Positions 1 through 11,873 of a stretch of 64,000 nt of DNA are shown piece by piece. The DNA lies in the NCBI RefSeq assembly GCF_018812025.1, contig NC_063053.1, positions 13,620,623-13,684,622 of the forward strand, read 5' to 3'. The DNA comes from Megalobrama amblycephala. Taxonomy: Eukaryota > Chordata > Actinopteri > Cypriniformes > Xenocyprididae. The number at the start of each line of letters is the position of its first letter. Positions within the stretch are counted from its first letter, which is position 1. Both the position numbers and the translations under genes were made by a program. Under the pieces are notes generated by a model that worked only from the letters and a program-made list of their open reading frames with translations, made no database searches and was not told where the DNA came from.

Positions 1-580
1 ACGGTTGCTGCAGATTTGTTGGTTGCACATCCATGATGCGTATCTCCCATTCCACCACATCCAAAAAGTGCTTTATAGGATTGAGATCTGGTGACTTTGG
101 AGGCCATTTGAGTATAGTGAACTCATTGCCATGTTCAAAAAACCAGCTTGAGATGATTTGAGCTTTGTGACATGGCACTTTATCCTGCTGAAAGTAGCCA
201 TCAGAAGATGGGTACACTGTGGTCATAAAGGGATGGACATGGTCAGGATGGATCCATGCTTTCATGTTTTTTATGCCAAATTCTGACCCTACCATCTGAA
301 TGTCGCAGCAGAAGTCGAAACTTATCAGACTAGGCAAAGTTTTTCCAATTTCAGTTACTGAAATACTTTGGACCAGCCTGTATGGCACCAAAAACCATGC
401 CAAGTTCAAAGTCACTTAAATCACCTTTCTTATTCACGTCAGATGCATCTGAAATCGCATACCTCTCTACTATATTGTAGGCGAAAATGAGCATTGAGTT
501 GCTGCCATGTGATTGGCTGATTAGATATTTGCGTTAAAGAGCAGTTGAACAGGTGTACCTAATAAAGTGGCCAGTGAGTG
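1..580 (-). mobile_element. Tc1/mariner-type transposon, rearranged, cut by window edge
   Basis: Read on the minus strand this is a degraded Tc1-like element of the kind common in teleosts. The outer end at about 555-580 carries the terminal motif CACTGGCCACTTTATTAGGT, followed by TA-rich flank. Segments at about 360-425 and 1-330 match the transposase start (KGDLSDFE-like region) and its C-terminal half (the 'DNAPCH...ASWFFEHGNEFTILKWPPKSPDL' region, seen only in broken form). The middle of the transposase is missing, a further gap lies near 240, and 430-490 holds foreign sequence, so it cannot be active. The other end lies before base 1. Recognition is from knowledge of the family, not from alignment. 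Confidence 0.85.
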
Positions 581-660
581 CATATATAATAATCTGATAA
601 AGATCTATTATCTTTATATACTACAGGTTTTGGAACCAGATTAAGATATTTTATTATATT

Positions 661-885
661 TGAAATAAGTCTCATATGCTCACCAAGGCTGCATTTTATT
701 TTTTTCAAAAACCCAGTAAAAATAATAATATTGTATAAACAAGTAAAATGGATATTTTCCTATATTTTAAAATGTAATTTATTCCTGAAATTTCAGCAGC
801 CATTACTCCAGTCTTCTGTGTCAAATGATCTTTCAGAAATACATTCTAATTTGGTGCTCAAGAAACATAATTATAGAAAAATGCA
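661..885 (+). repeat. Dispersed cyprinid repeat, partial copy
   Basis: Partial copy of a repeat that recurs in this window at 23948-24298, 25725-25910, 36512-36700 and 46983-48175. Shared landmarks are 'GCTCACCAAGGCTGCATTT', 'ACAGTAAAAACAGTAATATT', 'TTCAGCAGCCATTACTCCAG' and 'TTCTTATTATTATCAATG'. The fullest copy, at 46983, has roughly inverted ends (GTTCA...GGGGTC and GACCCCAAAC), so this is probably a non-autonomous DNA transposon. The long reading frame at 731-1096 is chance coding through this repeat. Confidence 0.6.
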
Positions 886-1177
886 ACATTTACCTGAAAG
901 CCATTTTCATTCAATGGACAGAGCCGCTTTGACCTTCCCCAATATCTCCTTGCATCCTACCACTAGACCAGCATGTCTAAATTGGGAACTTTTTTTCCCT
1001 CATTGTCAAATTTTATCTTGCCTAGGGCAGTGGGTCATGACTGCCGCTGGTGCCCCCTCAAGGAAAATAGGTCCATGGACCCCTAGGTACAGCTGAATGT
1101 AGGTATTTAAGACTGAACCACATCTTGAATAATGGGCAAGCTCAGCATACTAAAGTTGCTCCGTTGAAACAAATTCC

Positions 1178-1918
1178 TTAAAGGGTTAGTTCACCCAAAA
1201 ATGAAAATTATGCCATTTATTACTCACCCTCATGTCGTTCCACACCCGTAAGACCTTCATTCATCTTCGGAACACAAACCAAGATATTTTTGCTGAATAT
1301 TTTTGCCGATGGCTCAGTGAGGCCTCTATTGCCAGCAAGTTAATTTACACTTTCAGTGCCCGGTACTAAAGACATATAATTAAAACAGTTCATGTGAGTA
1401 CAGTGGTTCTACCTTAATATTATAAAGAGACGAGAATACTTTTTGTGCACCAAAAAAAACTAAATAATGACTTTTAACAATATCTAGTGATGGCCGATTT
1501 CAAAACACTGCTTTGAATCTTATGTTTTGAAGCAGTGATTCGGATCGCATGTCAAACTGTCGAAAATGCTGAAATCACGTGACTTTAGCGCTCCAATCAA
1601 CTGATTCGAAACAAAAGATCCGAAGCAGTGTTTTGAAATCGGCCATCACTATGTACATTGTTATGTAAGTCTTTATTTTGTTTTTTTGGCACACAAAAAG
1701 TATTCTCGTCACTTTATAATATTAAGGAAGAACCACTGTACTCACATAAACTGTTTTAAATATGTCTTTAGTACCTTTCTGGGCATCTGAAAGTGTAAAT
1801 TAACTTGCTGGCAATAGAGGACTCACTGAGCCATCGGATTTCATCTACGGGTGTAAAACGACATGAGGGTGAGTAATAAATGACATTATTTTCATTTTTG
1901 GGTGAACTAACCCTTTAA
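1178..1918. mobile_element. Foldback TTAA-flanked DNA element, full length
   Basis: A 741-bp element bounded by TTAA at 1178-1181 and 1915-1918, with ends AAAGGGTTAGTTCACCC and its inverse. Almost the whole element is a long inverted repeat: for example 'ACTCACCCTCATGTCGTT' near 1220 pairs with the region near 1865, and 'GAGAATACTTTTTGTG' near 1431 pairs with about 1690-1710. The centre (about 1488-1651) is a second hairpin, TAGTGATGGCCGATTTCAAA to its inverse. It has no coding capacity. A TTAA target suggests a piggyBac or Kolobok type of transposase; the superfamily is inferred. Confidence 0.85.
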
Positions 1919-1954
1919 GTTAAGAAAAACATTATAATTGTATTATGGGTTTTC

Positions 1955-2070
1955 TTAAAGGGATAGTTCACCCAAAAAATGAAAATTCTGACATTATTTA
2001 GCCACCCTAGTGTTTTTCCAAAACTCAGTGAAATCGATTAACAACATTCTTCAAAATATCATCTTAAGGG
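1955..2070 (+). mobile_element. TTAA element end fragment (AAAGGGATAGTTCACCC family)
   Basis: Starts TTAAAGGGATAGTTCACCC and runs through the 'GAAAATTCTGACATTATTTA' subterminal region, then degrades near 'CATTCTTCAAAATATCATCTT'. Only one arm is left. It lies 36 bp from the end of the related element at 1178-1918. Confidence 0.7.
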
Positions 2071-3418
2071 TTTTGTTGCAACTGACTGCTGCCTGCCTCT
2101 TCAGCTCAATCTCATAACTGTGGTGACAGTATTGTATAGCATGTGGCAGGGCTGTGTGTGGTATTCACCAGTGGCTATTTTTTAATGCTTCATGTTTGTA
2201 GAGAACTTGATTTGAGCTTATCCCCTACGGTTACCAAATAAAGAGAAAAAGGAAACATGTCACAACCTCATGTCAGTATGTCATGGCATTTAGCTATTTG
2301 TGTTTACACTGTAATAGAGAGTAAGTTGCTGCGGCTGGATAGATTTGAGCAAAGCTGCTAAAAAGACATGATGAGTGTTTTCAGTTCTTCCGTATGTTCT
2401 CTGTTGGATTCCACTGTTGGATCTTTGATATATGTTGTGCAATAGTCATCTCATTTTATTCGCCTCTCCTCACATCTGCCGGCAGCCACTGAAATTGCAT
2501 GTTAAAAGTTAAAAGAACACCTGTCACAGGCTTGAAGCTGATGGCAACATAAACACGAGTGCATGCACAGCTTGAGTCAAGCTGCTAAGAGGTCCTTACA
2601 CTTATTCAGGAAGGAAAGAGAGGAATTAGCTTTCCATCCATCTCCTCTCATGTTTTGAAACGAGGTGGGTCACCCGAAGGTGAACGTAAGAACGCGAGAC
2701 AGGTCGTGCTATCTTTTATTTTCAGGTTTGCTGACACCAGAATGTAAATTATTTAAGGAGGCCAGACTGGCTCTGACTAGCGTTGTCAACGACGGACAGT
2801 GAATCAGGGCAGAAGTCCTGTATATTCCTGCCTTTATTTAAGGCAAGGCAGCATCACAAGCTATTTAATGATAGTTGCTAGTGAAAGTCTTGGGACTGTG
2901 CATGTTTTTCTTTTTTACACATCCATTAAACAAATTATTACGGGGACAGATTATCAGTTTTTCATACAGTTCCTTGCACTCCACTAAGCTATTATAACCT
3001 CCAAATACTTTTACCATAGTGCACGATTTGTAAACTAATACATGTTGACATTTGCACCATATTACCAGCAACATATGTATGAAGTTCTGATGTAGTAAAC
3101 TGGTTTAGTAGCTCACCTGGTTCAGCATTGAAACATGAGTCATGATAAAGTTAGCAAATGTGTTTTTATCTCACATTTACTTTTGTTAGCGTTATCGGTT
3201 AGTTTAAGGTAGGGTTTAGTGTTGGTGGTATGCTATTTTCCAACATGATAACGCATTCACCAGACATTTAATTTACAAGCTACCACAATACGTACAAAAA
3301 CCAATGTAATAAAACGTTGCCAGATTCACGTTCATCTGTTTCAGTTAAAACTGAACTCGTTTTTAGTGCCACTCACTAAACAATTGACTTTTAAAGTATT
3401 TCGAAAACTGTAAGCAAC

Positions 3419-3421
<3 letters not shown>
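2071..3421. other. Intronic stretch, nothing recognised
   Basis: A/T-rich sequence upstream of the first visible nrg3 exon, expected to be intron. No exon with EGF-like cysteine spacing and no repeat that I recognise. Open frames here are short and lack any family signature. Confidence 0.5.

Positions 3422-3491
<70 letters not shown>
3422..3491. repeat. (TA)n microsatellite
   Basis: About 70 bp of nearly pure alternating TA. It creates the 'YIYIYI' chance frame on the minus strand. Confidence 0.98.
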
Positions 3492-3497
<6 letters not shown>

Positions 3498-4503
3498 AAA
3501 TAATCATTTTATAATTAAATATAATAGAAATTTCTCTACAGACATGTATTTCTAGTGAGCATGGGTTGTAGGGGGCCCATTTTCCCAAATCATGTTATGT
3601 ATCTTTTTTTTTTTTAACACACATAATGGGTCTGAATTACTTTCCACTTTTTTCCTATTATCCTCTAACTTTCATCAATGGAGGATAGTGCATATGCCAG
3701 CGTCTGAAACTAGGTTTCAGACAGCCAACATGAAATCAGACCCTCTCTTGGCAGTGATAATAAGTGCTATTCGATCAGCTCAGAGACAAGGTTATTGCTG
3801 AACCAATGCAGTCAAGACGAAAAAGAAGGAAAAGGGCTTAATATTGTGGAGAGGGATAATCATTTTATGCAGAGATTGAAGAGCAAATATTGTATTAACA
3901 TAAGTCAATTCCTTAATAAAATCCCATTTACACTGAGGTATGTAAGTCAATATTCTAATACTTATAATCTGATAGCACAAAGTCAAATGTAAAATAAAAA
4001 GTATATATAAATTAATATAAACTTTTTCAGGGTTCCATGCTACCAATTTTAAAAACTCTGCACAGTCTAGGCACAAAAAAACTGACCTCACTTTTCTCAT
4101 TCATATTAACCACACAGAGAAAGGCCATTGACAGAGAAGCCGAGATGTTCTTAGAGTCACACTCGTCTGCATTTCCCAGCATACTGCCAGGTTGACCAGG
4201 GGTGCTAAACTACAGAGAAAATGGCTCTCTGAGAGCACTTCAGAGTACCTGTACCCTCTCACAGTTCTCTTCACTCAATTCAGCAGATCACAGCAGGTGA
4301 ATGCTAGCCTCTGTGCTAACGATAATGGATACTTCACTACTGCACTGTCAGCCTCATTGGATGATGCAGTGTGGATCTGTGATAATGATAGTTTAAACAG
4401 AACAAGTTCTTGTGATGTCCATAGGTCTTTGCTTGTGTGAAATTTTGGGGTCTGAGAAATGGCTTGGCACTTTAAATCTCTTTTCACTGCAAATCGATTG
4501 CAT

Positions 4504-4508
<5 letters not shown>
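3492..4508. other. Intronic stretch, nothing recognised
   Basis: No repeat family or coding signal that I can name. A poly(T) run lies at about 3605-3615. Confidence 0.45.

Positions 4509-4569
<61 letters not shown>
4509..4569. repeat. (TG)n microsatellite
   Basis: About 61 bp of pure TG. It produces VCVCV and HTHTH chance frames on the two strands, which are not genes. Confidence 0.98.
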
Positions 4570-4571
<2 letters not shown>

Positions 4572-5261
4572 AAAGTGGCCACAGGTATGATCATGTACAA
4601 AATGGCCAAATGTTACAAGAGGAAAAAATCTATAGTTTCTGCTTTGTTTGAGTGCCAGGAAATTGGCGCTCTCAAATGTCAAATATTCAGTGTGAATCAA
4701 TGCCCTCCCAGTGCTTTTAAAAGTTTGGTGCATAAGCCACTTCATACTTTGAACAAACACTGCCTCACTTTCTTGCTCGTTTAATTAGGCTTCTGTTCTA
4801 TAATTCCCACTCTCCAAATATTGTCAATTAAGACATAATATACACAAAGATCTTTTTCAAAAGCTTAGTCTAATTTGCTGCTATAGCTTATGAGTTGCTA
4901 TTGTGCCCGCAGATAATCACAACCATGCTGATATTCAAGAAAAACAGCATGACTGCTGGTGTGATATTGCTTTTATACAGCAATAATATTGAGAAACTTA
5001 CCTTTTAGAAGCATTATTTCCAGATACTTTGGAAATAAAGTGTCTAAAAGCTACATTTTCAATATTACTTCAACAAAGCAACAGCAGAATTCAATTCCAC
5101 ACATCTCCAAGCAGCACACTGTAGTGTTGACGTGTTCACAAATGAATCGGTGTTTTGAACGAATCGGTTGAGGGCATGATTCACTGACTCACTGACTTGT
5201 TTTGTTCCTGACTGAATCAACATTTTTGAACAAATCATTTGAGAAATTCAATGACTCACCC

Positions 5262-5904
5262 TGCGTTCCATTCGGAAGGGCTCATCCCTATGCCCTAATC
5301 CCTTCAAAGGGTTTACCCTCCGGAGTGAGAGCTTCGAAGGGATGAAGGGTGTAGGGGTCAAAAAAACTCTTCTTTTGGAACGCACTTCAGCGTCATCTTA
5401 ACGAGACAATCAAGGAGGAGTAGATTGTGCAAGCTGCGCCCTTTGTTTAACGTTACTTTATTTATTTATTTATTTATTTATTTATTTTAGGTTTATCGCA
5501 CCATGTATATTGTATCTATGTATTTTAAACATTTAAATGGACTGATAAAAGGAGCTGTAATGTATTTTTGTTGAAGTACAATGTCGCTTTGACCATAATA
5601 ATGTACCAAATCGAACTCGTTTAAATATTATAGTAGTATAGAAAAATACTATACATTTATAGGTAAAATCGAACTCCTAACCTCCTGTTCCCATTCTGTG
5701 ACGTCAAACAACTTCCCTGTGCAAAGGATCATGGGGGGCCGAAGTGTCCATCAGTTGTACCCTTCGAAATCCTTCATTCCGAAGGGCCCTTTGAAGTGGC
5801 CAGTTTTGAGCACTTCGGTTTGGAAAGACCCTTCAATATGGCGGCCATAATTATTTTCACTCCGAAGTGCCCTTCGGAGGGCGATATATCCCGTTTGGAA
5901 CGCA
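5262..5904. mobile_element. MITE with TGCGTTCC termini
   Basis: A 643-bp element with inverted ends TGCGTTCCATTCGGAAGGGC (left) and, read inverted on the right, TGCGTTCCAAACGGG followed by CCTCCGAAGGGC. Both sub-ends are rich in short inverted GAAGGG/CCCTTC motifs. It has no transposase. I could not define a clean target duplication, because the flanks (ACTCACC and CCGACAC) match only loosely. A (TTTA)n tract lies inside at about 5457-5488. hAT is the likeliest superfamily, by inference only. Confidence 0.65.
5457..5488. repeat. (TTTA)n microsatellite
   Basis: About eight TTTA units inside the MITE at 5262-5904. Confidence 0.9.
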
Positions 5905-6039
5905 CCGACACTCATAAAGACAGTCGTTTGTTTCATTCCTGGATAAATTAGCGAGTTTAAACGAATCATTGGAGTAACTGATTCAAATGACTCACTTATA
6001 AAGATAATCACTTGTCGCCACCTACTGGCATAACAATGT

Positions 6040-7675
6040 ACTATTGTTTAAATATATATTACATTATGGTCAGGTCATTTTGATGCTTCCTGTTGTTCAT
6101 AGAACTTCAGTGTGAATGATTTGTGGAGTTATTGCATATGCAGCAAATAAAATATCTAAAATAAATGTCCATGTTCACTAAGGTGATTTGCCTCTCTTTG
6201 GACTAACGCAGATTAATTCCAAAATATAAACAGAACAGCTGTAAACATAACATGATCAAACACAGCAGCTTGATCTAAATCTCAAAATGCCTATGTGAGC
6301 AGCATGGAAACATACTCCAGATCTCATTCCTTTTAATTAGAATTTCTCATGATAAACTATAAGGTTGCTTTAATTGGTAATTATGCATGTGGCTTCTGTA
6401 CTGTTGTCTGTTGCATTTCCTTTTATGAAATTATAAACTCCATAAATGGGTTCACATAGTTCTCTAGTTGTGATAAACATGCTGAAGCCTGATCATTAGC
6501 GGTGCATAGTTAAATGTGCATGTTCTTCTCACATTCTGGAAGAATCTGACAGCTGGAGGCTTGGTATTTATATTTATCTGTGCCTGTAAAGCTGCCTCTT
6601 AGTTAGAATGATCTACACCTCCTTACAGCATCCCGTCCCCCTCCCCCATTTGTTCCTGCTAATTAATGACTGTGGTGCTAATTAAAAGCCGGGCAACACT
6701 CAATACATTCTGGGTCCTTGAGAAATATTAACATTTTCATTTGCAGGTCTCAGAGACTAATGAATATTCCATTGCAAAATTTCCAAGGAAAATTGTAGGG
6801 TTGGGAGGAGCATGAAAGTATGTAAATGTACATAGGTCTATATTTTGCAGAAAAAAAATATTTCACACAGGGAGTCCTGTAACATGACAATGCTCATGGA
6901 AAAAAGGGTAGAACAATAGAAATAAAAGGTTTGACCATAGCCTAGTCAAAGACATTGTCATGCTTGGTCAAGAAGTATTTCAGTATTTCATGCTAATACA
7001 AACAAAAAACTCTGCCATGGAAGACAGTGTGCACAAGATAGAAGAAAAGCTTTGCATGAAAGAAAGGCCTCCGCTTCGGCCGTATGCTGAGCAACAGGAA
7101 GCCTCCTACCGCGTTAAACATGTATCATCTTTATACACAAATAAAGCCTGTGAACAAAATGTCTGTGCTGGGTGAGATAAAAGGGGAGAAGCAGCCCAAA
7201 TGTGGTCTCTTGGGCACAGTTCCACACCTCCACCTCTTTCCATCCACTCCCCACATTTTAATTGCCACTGTTTGCCAATTGCCACAGCTCATACTGTGCC
7301 CATAATGACTGTTCCTCACAATTCTGCCATAGCACTTGATCTCTCTTTTAATGATCCTCCTTCTGTAAATTTGTACTGCACTAGTTTCTTATCTCACAGA
7401 TCTTTATCAGCTCTGCTTGCCTGTGGACACATTAATTGGGGAGCGATTAATTGACCACAGCTCCTTCAGGCATGACCTATGTAAAGCGCACAGTCACTCC
7501 TTTGCACTGCTGATTTGATTACTGACTCGCAGCTCCTTGTGTGCAATTAGTGTAAAATCTTTACTAGCGACACATATGACAGTTACATTCAATTAGTCGT
7601 ATGTAGATTTCCACTATAGAGTGAGGGATGAGAATTGCTGACATCAGATTGGACAAGGGTGTAAAAATTCTATGA
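6040..7675. other. Intronic stretch, nothing recognised
   Basis: Mostly single-copy-looking sequence. The open frames at 6960-7175 and 7084-7454 overlap each other in different frames and show no domain, so I treat them as chance. Confidence 0.45.
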
Positions 7676-7835
7676 CTGTTTTTATTAATAGGAAACATGA
7701 GCAGAACAAATTTCTCTGTAAATCATTTGTGAAATCATGCTTATGTTAATTGACACGTTGACAATTTACATAAGATTGGTTTTATAGACGATTCACATAG
7801 AAATTTGTTCTGCTTGTGTTTTATGAATGAGGCCC
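7676..7835. mobile_element. Short hairpin MITE
   Basis: Perfect 15-bp inverted arms GCAGAACAAATTTCT (7701-7715) and its complement (7799-7813), extended outward by weaker pairing to the right end 'TTTTATGAATGAGGCCC'. Size and structure fit a small non-autonomous DNA element. Confidence 0.5.
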
Positions 7836-8221
7836 AGTGAATATTTGTTGCTGGTACGCTTAAGATTTAGGGTTTTGACTGGGAAAAGACAGTTATTCAA
7901 ATGTATGCAAAATTATTCAATTTCATCAGTTTTCTGTGGTTCTTCTGGTAATAAGGAAAAAATCTGAACAATACAGAATGAAAGTCTGTTCCATGAACAC
8001 AGCAAAACATTATTTGGAACAGTGCTTAATTTGTACACGACAAAAAGAAAGACAGTTACACTGAAACAATTCACTTCAGAGAATTCAAGGCTTGGAAAAT
8101 TTTGTGAATTATTCAAGTTAGTTAGATTGGGCGATCAGCCAGGACTTGGACTTCTGTGTTTGCAAGTTCCTGACAGACTGTCAGGTTTTTCCGTGGTGGA
8201 GATTAATCCTGCAGGTTAAAT

Positions 8222-8400
8222 CATTACACCAGTAGGTGGCGACAAGTGCCTGTCTTTATGAATAATTGAATCATTTATTCAACAGATTCATTCAAAACAC
8301 TGATTCATTCTGGAACAATCCAAATGGCTGTCTTTATGAGTCATAAATACAGTTATTCATTTTGCTGATTCATTCAATGCACTGAATCATTTAAGGATAA
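8222..8400 (-). repeat. Interspersed repeat, reverse copy
   Basis: Contains 'CCAGTAGGTGGCGACAAGTG' and 'CTGTCTTTATGA', the inverse of the repeat at about 5925-6030, followed by repeated GATTCATTCA motifs. Confidence 0.6.
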
Positions 8401-9830
8401 AACACCACTACTGTTTGTGTTGCAATGTGTCAACTATGGCTTCATTTGGAACTATCATTGGCAGAGAAAAACAGATGAAGTGATTGGCAATATTCTTTCA
8501 AGGGCCCTTTTCACACCTGCCTCGGTTGGAGCAATTTTTTTTCCCGGTACCTGGCGTGTTTTTCCCTTAGTTTGGATTGTTTCGCCATTTATGAACACAG
8601 CAATAATGCTCAAATTCACACCAAAGTAATCAGCCCGAGATTACTTAAACGAGTTTGTCTCGGCCCGATTGAAAACGAACTAAAAAAAAAGCAGTCTGAA
8701 CCAACGGACCAACAAACCAAGCTGTATCATAATTCATATTACGTAAAAAGCAGCAGTGTCTGATTCTGTGGCTGAGCACATTATTTATTGCAGTTTAAAA
8801 CCAAAGAGCGCCCATATTCATTGCTCTTCTCTCTTAAACAGGTGCTTTGCAAGAATGCTATCCTGACGACGCCTTTATTCCCGCTATGAATATTACAATC
8901 TAAGTCGCTGTTTTGGAATAAAGCAGACAATCTAATTAATATATATTTGTGCTGCTTCTTTCTTAGGGGCCACACAGAATGCAAAAAGAAGGCTGCTGAG
9001 CCAGACAAATGAGTTATATTTATTTATGTTGTATATAAAATCAAAAGAGTACAGATTTGGTCTTTTAAAATGTATTTTTTCATGTTTTGAACATATAGTA
9101 TAAGCAATATGCAGCATTAAATTGAGTACTTGATCCTCTGTAAAAGGATGAAATGTGCTGTATAGCCAACAAAGGCTTATGTTATCTGTTGAGGCTCGTG
9201 CGCATGGCGTATGCATATGCTCTGTTTGTACTCTGCCATTTAGAGCCAGGGACATTTTTCTTTGTCACATTGCTCTCCTGACTCAACCAGCTGAAAGCGG
9301 GATTAGCCTCCAGTGTCTTTGAAAAGTCAAGAAGTGAGGGAAAAATGAGGATAAAGTGATGACAGAATGGAGAGAGAGCGAGCAAGAGCGAGACAGGCAG
9401 AAACACATGGGCAGTTACATGAGCAAGAGAGCTGGAGAGAGAGCAAACAGCTTGGCTGGGAGGGACATGGCATGCATATTTCATATACAAAAGACAAGCA
9501 TTTCATTTCCATATTTAGTGAACACTGGGAGGACTTATTTGAACAGTCAGGGCTTTGCTGAAGTAGAAAATCAGCAAACTCGCTGTGTACATGTATTTCC
9601 AAATCAATCTACAGCCATCTGCAACAGATGCGTGACATGGCACGTCTGGATTTCCTATCTGATTTCCCGAAAACCCTCGAACATTTTTCACTTTGATTGG
9701 CTTATCTGTGTCTAGGAGTTTTATCGGTATGAGGTGCACAGGGACCATCCTGGCCCCTGAAACGTGTTTTAATTAGAGTGGTGGGTTGACTTAGTGGTTT
9801 AAAAGAATATTCCAGGTTCACTGGAATATT
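8401..9830. other. Intronic stretch; possible weak element at its start
   Basis: From about 8500 ('AAGGGCCCTTTTCACACCTG') to 8740 the sequence resembles the end of a DNA transposon, but I find no matching opposite terminus. The overlapping frames at 8932-9750 are on both strands and lack domain features. Nothing else is recognised. Confidence 0.35.
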
Positions 9831-10195
9831 AATTTCCACAAATCTGGATTACAAAAAAGGTTCTTGCAACCAGTTTTATTTTAATATTATTCAATTAATC
9901 AGAATATGTATTCATATTTTTAATGAGCTTTTATTTTTATATTTTCAGTTTTCATTTTAATTTAAGTTTAAGAAATTTTGTTAAATGCTTTTGTCTTTTT
10001 TTTAAATATTTTTATTTAGCTTTTTATTATTATTTCAGTTTAGTAATTTTAGTACTTCAACTTATATTTTTTCAGTTATTTGCGACAAAATTTCTAATTT
10101 TTATGTTTTTTTTATCTAACACGGTTTTATTTTATTTCAGTTTTAATTCAATTAATGAATACAATTTTTATTAGTTTTAGTTGACAATAGCAACA
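9831..10195. repeat. A/T-rich interspersed repeat (TTTCAGTTTTAGTTTTA type)
   Basis: Dominated by variants of 'ATTTCAGTTTTAGT' and 'TTTTTATTTAGCTTTTATT'. A second copy is at 61068-61320 and a reversed fragment at about 38365-38460 (AACTAAAACTA). It generates a phenylalanine-rich chance frame at 9923-10174. Confidence 0.6.
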
Positions 10196-10224
10196 TTGCT
10201 TACAATGGAAGTGAATGGGGCCAA

Positions 10225-10375
10225 TCCAGAACCGAGAATACTCACTGTTTCAATGCTTTAGCCAAAAGGTTGCTGCTTTATCCCCACAAGGAACAAGCCA
10301 AGCACGGCTCTTAACCCCATGGAGACTGTCCCTAAAAATACATAGCTTTAGATAAAAGCGTCTGTTAAATACCTT
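10225..10375 (+). mobile_element. tRNA-derived SINE, degraded, ending beside nrg3 EGF exon
   Basis: Recognisable SINE landmarks in order: a decayed box B region 'AGGTTGCTGCTTTATCCCCA', 'CACAAGGAACAAGCCAAGCA', 'CTTAACCCCATGGAGACTGT', and the shared fish SINE tail 'TAGATAAAAGCGTCTGTTAA' at 10350-10369. The box A region is no longer clear. The tail stops a few bases before the branch-point-like TACTAAC at 10378-10384, so the SINE directly abuts the splice acceptor region of the next exon. Confidence 0.7.
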
Positions 10376-10377
10376 TT

Positions 10378-10413
10378 TACTAACTGTGGCTTTCTTTTTT
10401 TTTTTCAAATCAG
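10378..10413 (+). promoter_or_regulatory. Branch point, pyrimidine tract and 3' splice site of EGF exon
   Basis: TACTAAC at 10378-10384 is a perfect match to the strongest branch-point consensus. A T-rich tract follows (10388-10406), then CAAATCAG with AG at 10412-10413. The candidate branch adenosine (10383) lies 30 nt from the acceptor, a normal distance. Confidence 0.8.
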
Positions 10414-10487
10414 GTGTAAAGAGGGTTTCCAGGGCATTCGCTGTGACCAGTTCCTGCCCAAGACTGATTCCATCCTGTCTGACCCAA
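10414..10487 (+). CDS. nrg3: Neuregulin 3 exon: C-terminal half of EGF domain
   Basis: This 74-nt exon encodes CKEGFQGIRC then DQFLPKTDSILSDP. Neuregulin 3 is a membrane-anchored ligand whose EGF domain binds and activates the ErbB4 receptor, mainly in nervous tissue. The exon carries EGF cysteines C5 and C6, with the canonical eight residues between them and the family G and R residues. DQFLPKTDSILSDP is the diagnostic NRG3 stretch and differs clearly from NRG1 and NRG2. The first base completes a codon from an upstream exon (intron phase 2). The last base A starts a codon finished by the next exon (phase 1). The donor is A|GTGAGT. The preceding exon with cysteines C1-C4 is not in the window. 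Paralogue (nrg3a or nrg3b) is not determined. Confidence 0.96.
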
Positions 10488-10974
10488 GTGAGTGTTCTTG
10501 TATTTTGCTTTAATGAATCGGATGCATATAAACACATAAATTTTTTACTCTGCAATGTCTACAGTTAATAGGTAATACCACATGCATATGTATTATACAA
10601 CCCTTTTAAATTGTTTTGAAATGAACATACAGGGCCACTGATGTGAATAGAGAGAAATGGCTGTATAACTTTCAGCTTCTAACCCAAATGAATGCTTAAC
10701 CTCTGTGGACCATAATGCATTTATGCATTCATTTGCCAATAACAACAAGGCTTTGCAGTTTGCAGTCTTACAGACACTGTTGTCATAGAAACCTTGTCAT
10801 TACCAAAGTGTCATAACATTTTCATATTTTCCTGACAGGAACAGATTTCTAGATTTTCCCACCCACTCAGCTAATGGCTGTATATTCACACGCTTCTACC
10901 AAACTTCAATGTTTCTTTTCTGAATGATGTATACCATTTTCTTGAATATGACAATGTGTGCCTGCATGCATACA

Positions 10975-11109
<135 letters not shown>

Positions 11110-11824
11110 ATGCACAGGTAGTGATTGCATGTTGTGTGCAGTGAGTAAGCCCACTTGATGAGTCACAAATGGAGCATGATTATGAGGGGTTCTGTTTGTT
11201 GACCTTCTTATACAGATCTATCAGTGCCATTTTTTATGAAGGATAATAAAATGAGCTGCTCAAGAATGCGCAGTGTGCACGTGATAATTGGTGAAAACCG
11301 AATGCGATCCCACCAGATCAGAATGCAAAGCACACACACTTGTACTAAACAGAAACACACAAATACATCCACACTCATATACCCACATTTAACAGGATAA
11401 CATTCATTTTTTATATCCATAAAAATATTAGTATAGCACATTTTTTATTTATACACACACACACACACTACGGCAGCGGGGAAGATGCTTCTGCATTAAT
11501 TTGCCTTATTTTGATGTTATGTTCAGCTTTTACCTAAAACCTACCACATTTAGATGTTAATACACAAACATGGACATGTCCACATTCAAGCATTTCATAC
11601 AATGGGCTTAAACATCTCACCCTTTTACAGCAGATTTCATTCAGGGATTGTTGTGACAGTTGTGACCTAAATATGATTTTCATTTACAATAGTAAACCCT
11701 AAAACTCAGCATTAGTAACTTTTTTGCACCACGCTGGTTCACAAATGAATCATTCAGTGCGATTTGCGAACCGATTTAACAGGTTAATTGAAAAGAATCA
11801 GCTCGTTGTGTGCATCAGAACGGG

Positions 11825-11873
<49 letters not shown>
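11825..11873. repeat. (TGAT)n microsatellite
   Basis: About twelve perfect TGAT units within repeat-like sequence (GAATCA motifs at 11745-11820). Confidence 0.97.

Larger units (their letters stand above)
5110..6035. repeat. Interspersed repeat split by a MITE
   Basis: The flanks at 5140-5260 and 5905-6035 form one repeat when joined: runs of 'GAATCG', 'TTCACTGACTCA', 'ACTCATAAAGACAGTC' and 'CTTGTCGCCACCTACTGGC'. A reverse copy sits at 8222-8400 and a diverged reverse copy at about 27159-27240. The MITE at 5262-5904 interrupts it between 'CAATGACTCAC' and 'ACTCATAAAGACAG'. Confidence 0.6.

Noticed and set aside
4275..4784. Reading frames with long HTHTH or VCVCV runs on both strands
   Set aside because: They are translations of the (TG)n tract at 4509-4569 and have no other coding evidence; the same applies to frames over 10906-11166 and the YIYI frame at 3391-3588.
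1..10413. Search for the upstream EGF exon (cysteines C1-C4) of nrg3
   Set aside because: No stretch with the expected CLNDGECF-type sequence followed by a phase-2 donor was found, so the exon is taken to lie outside the window.
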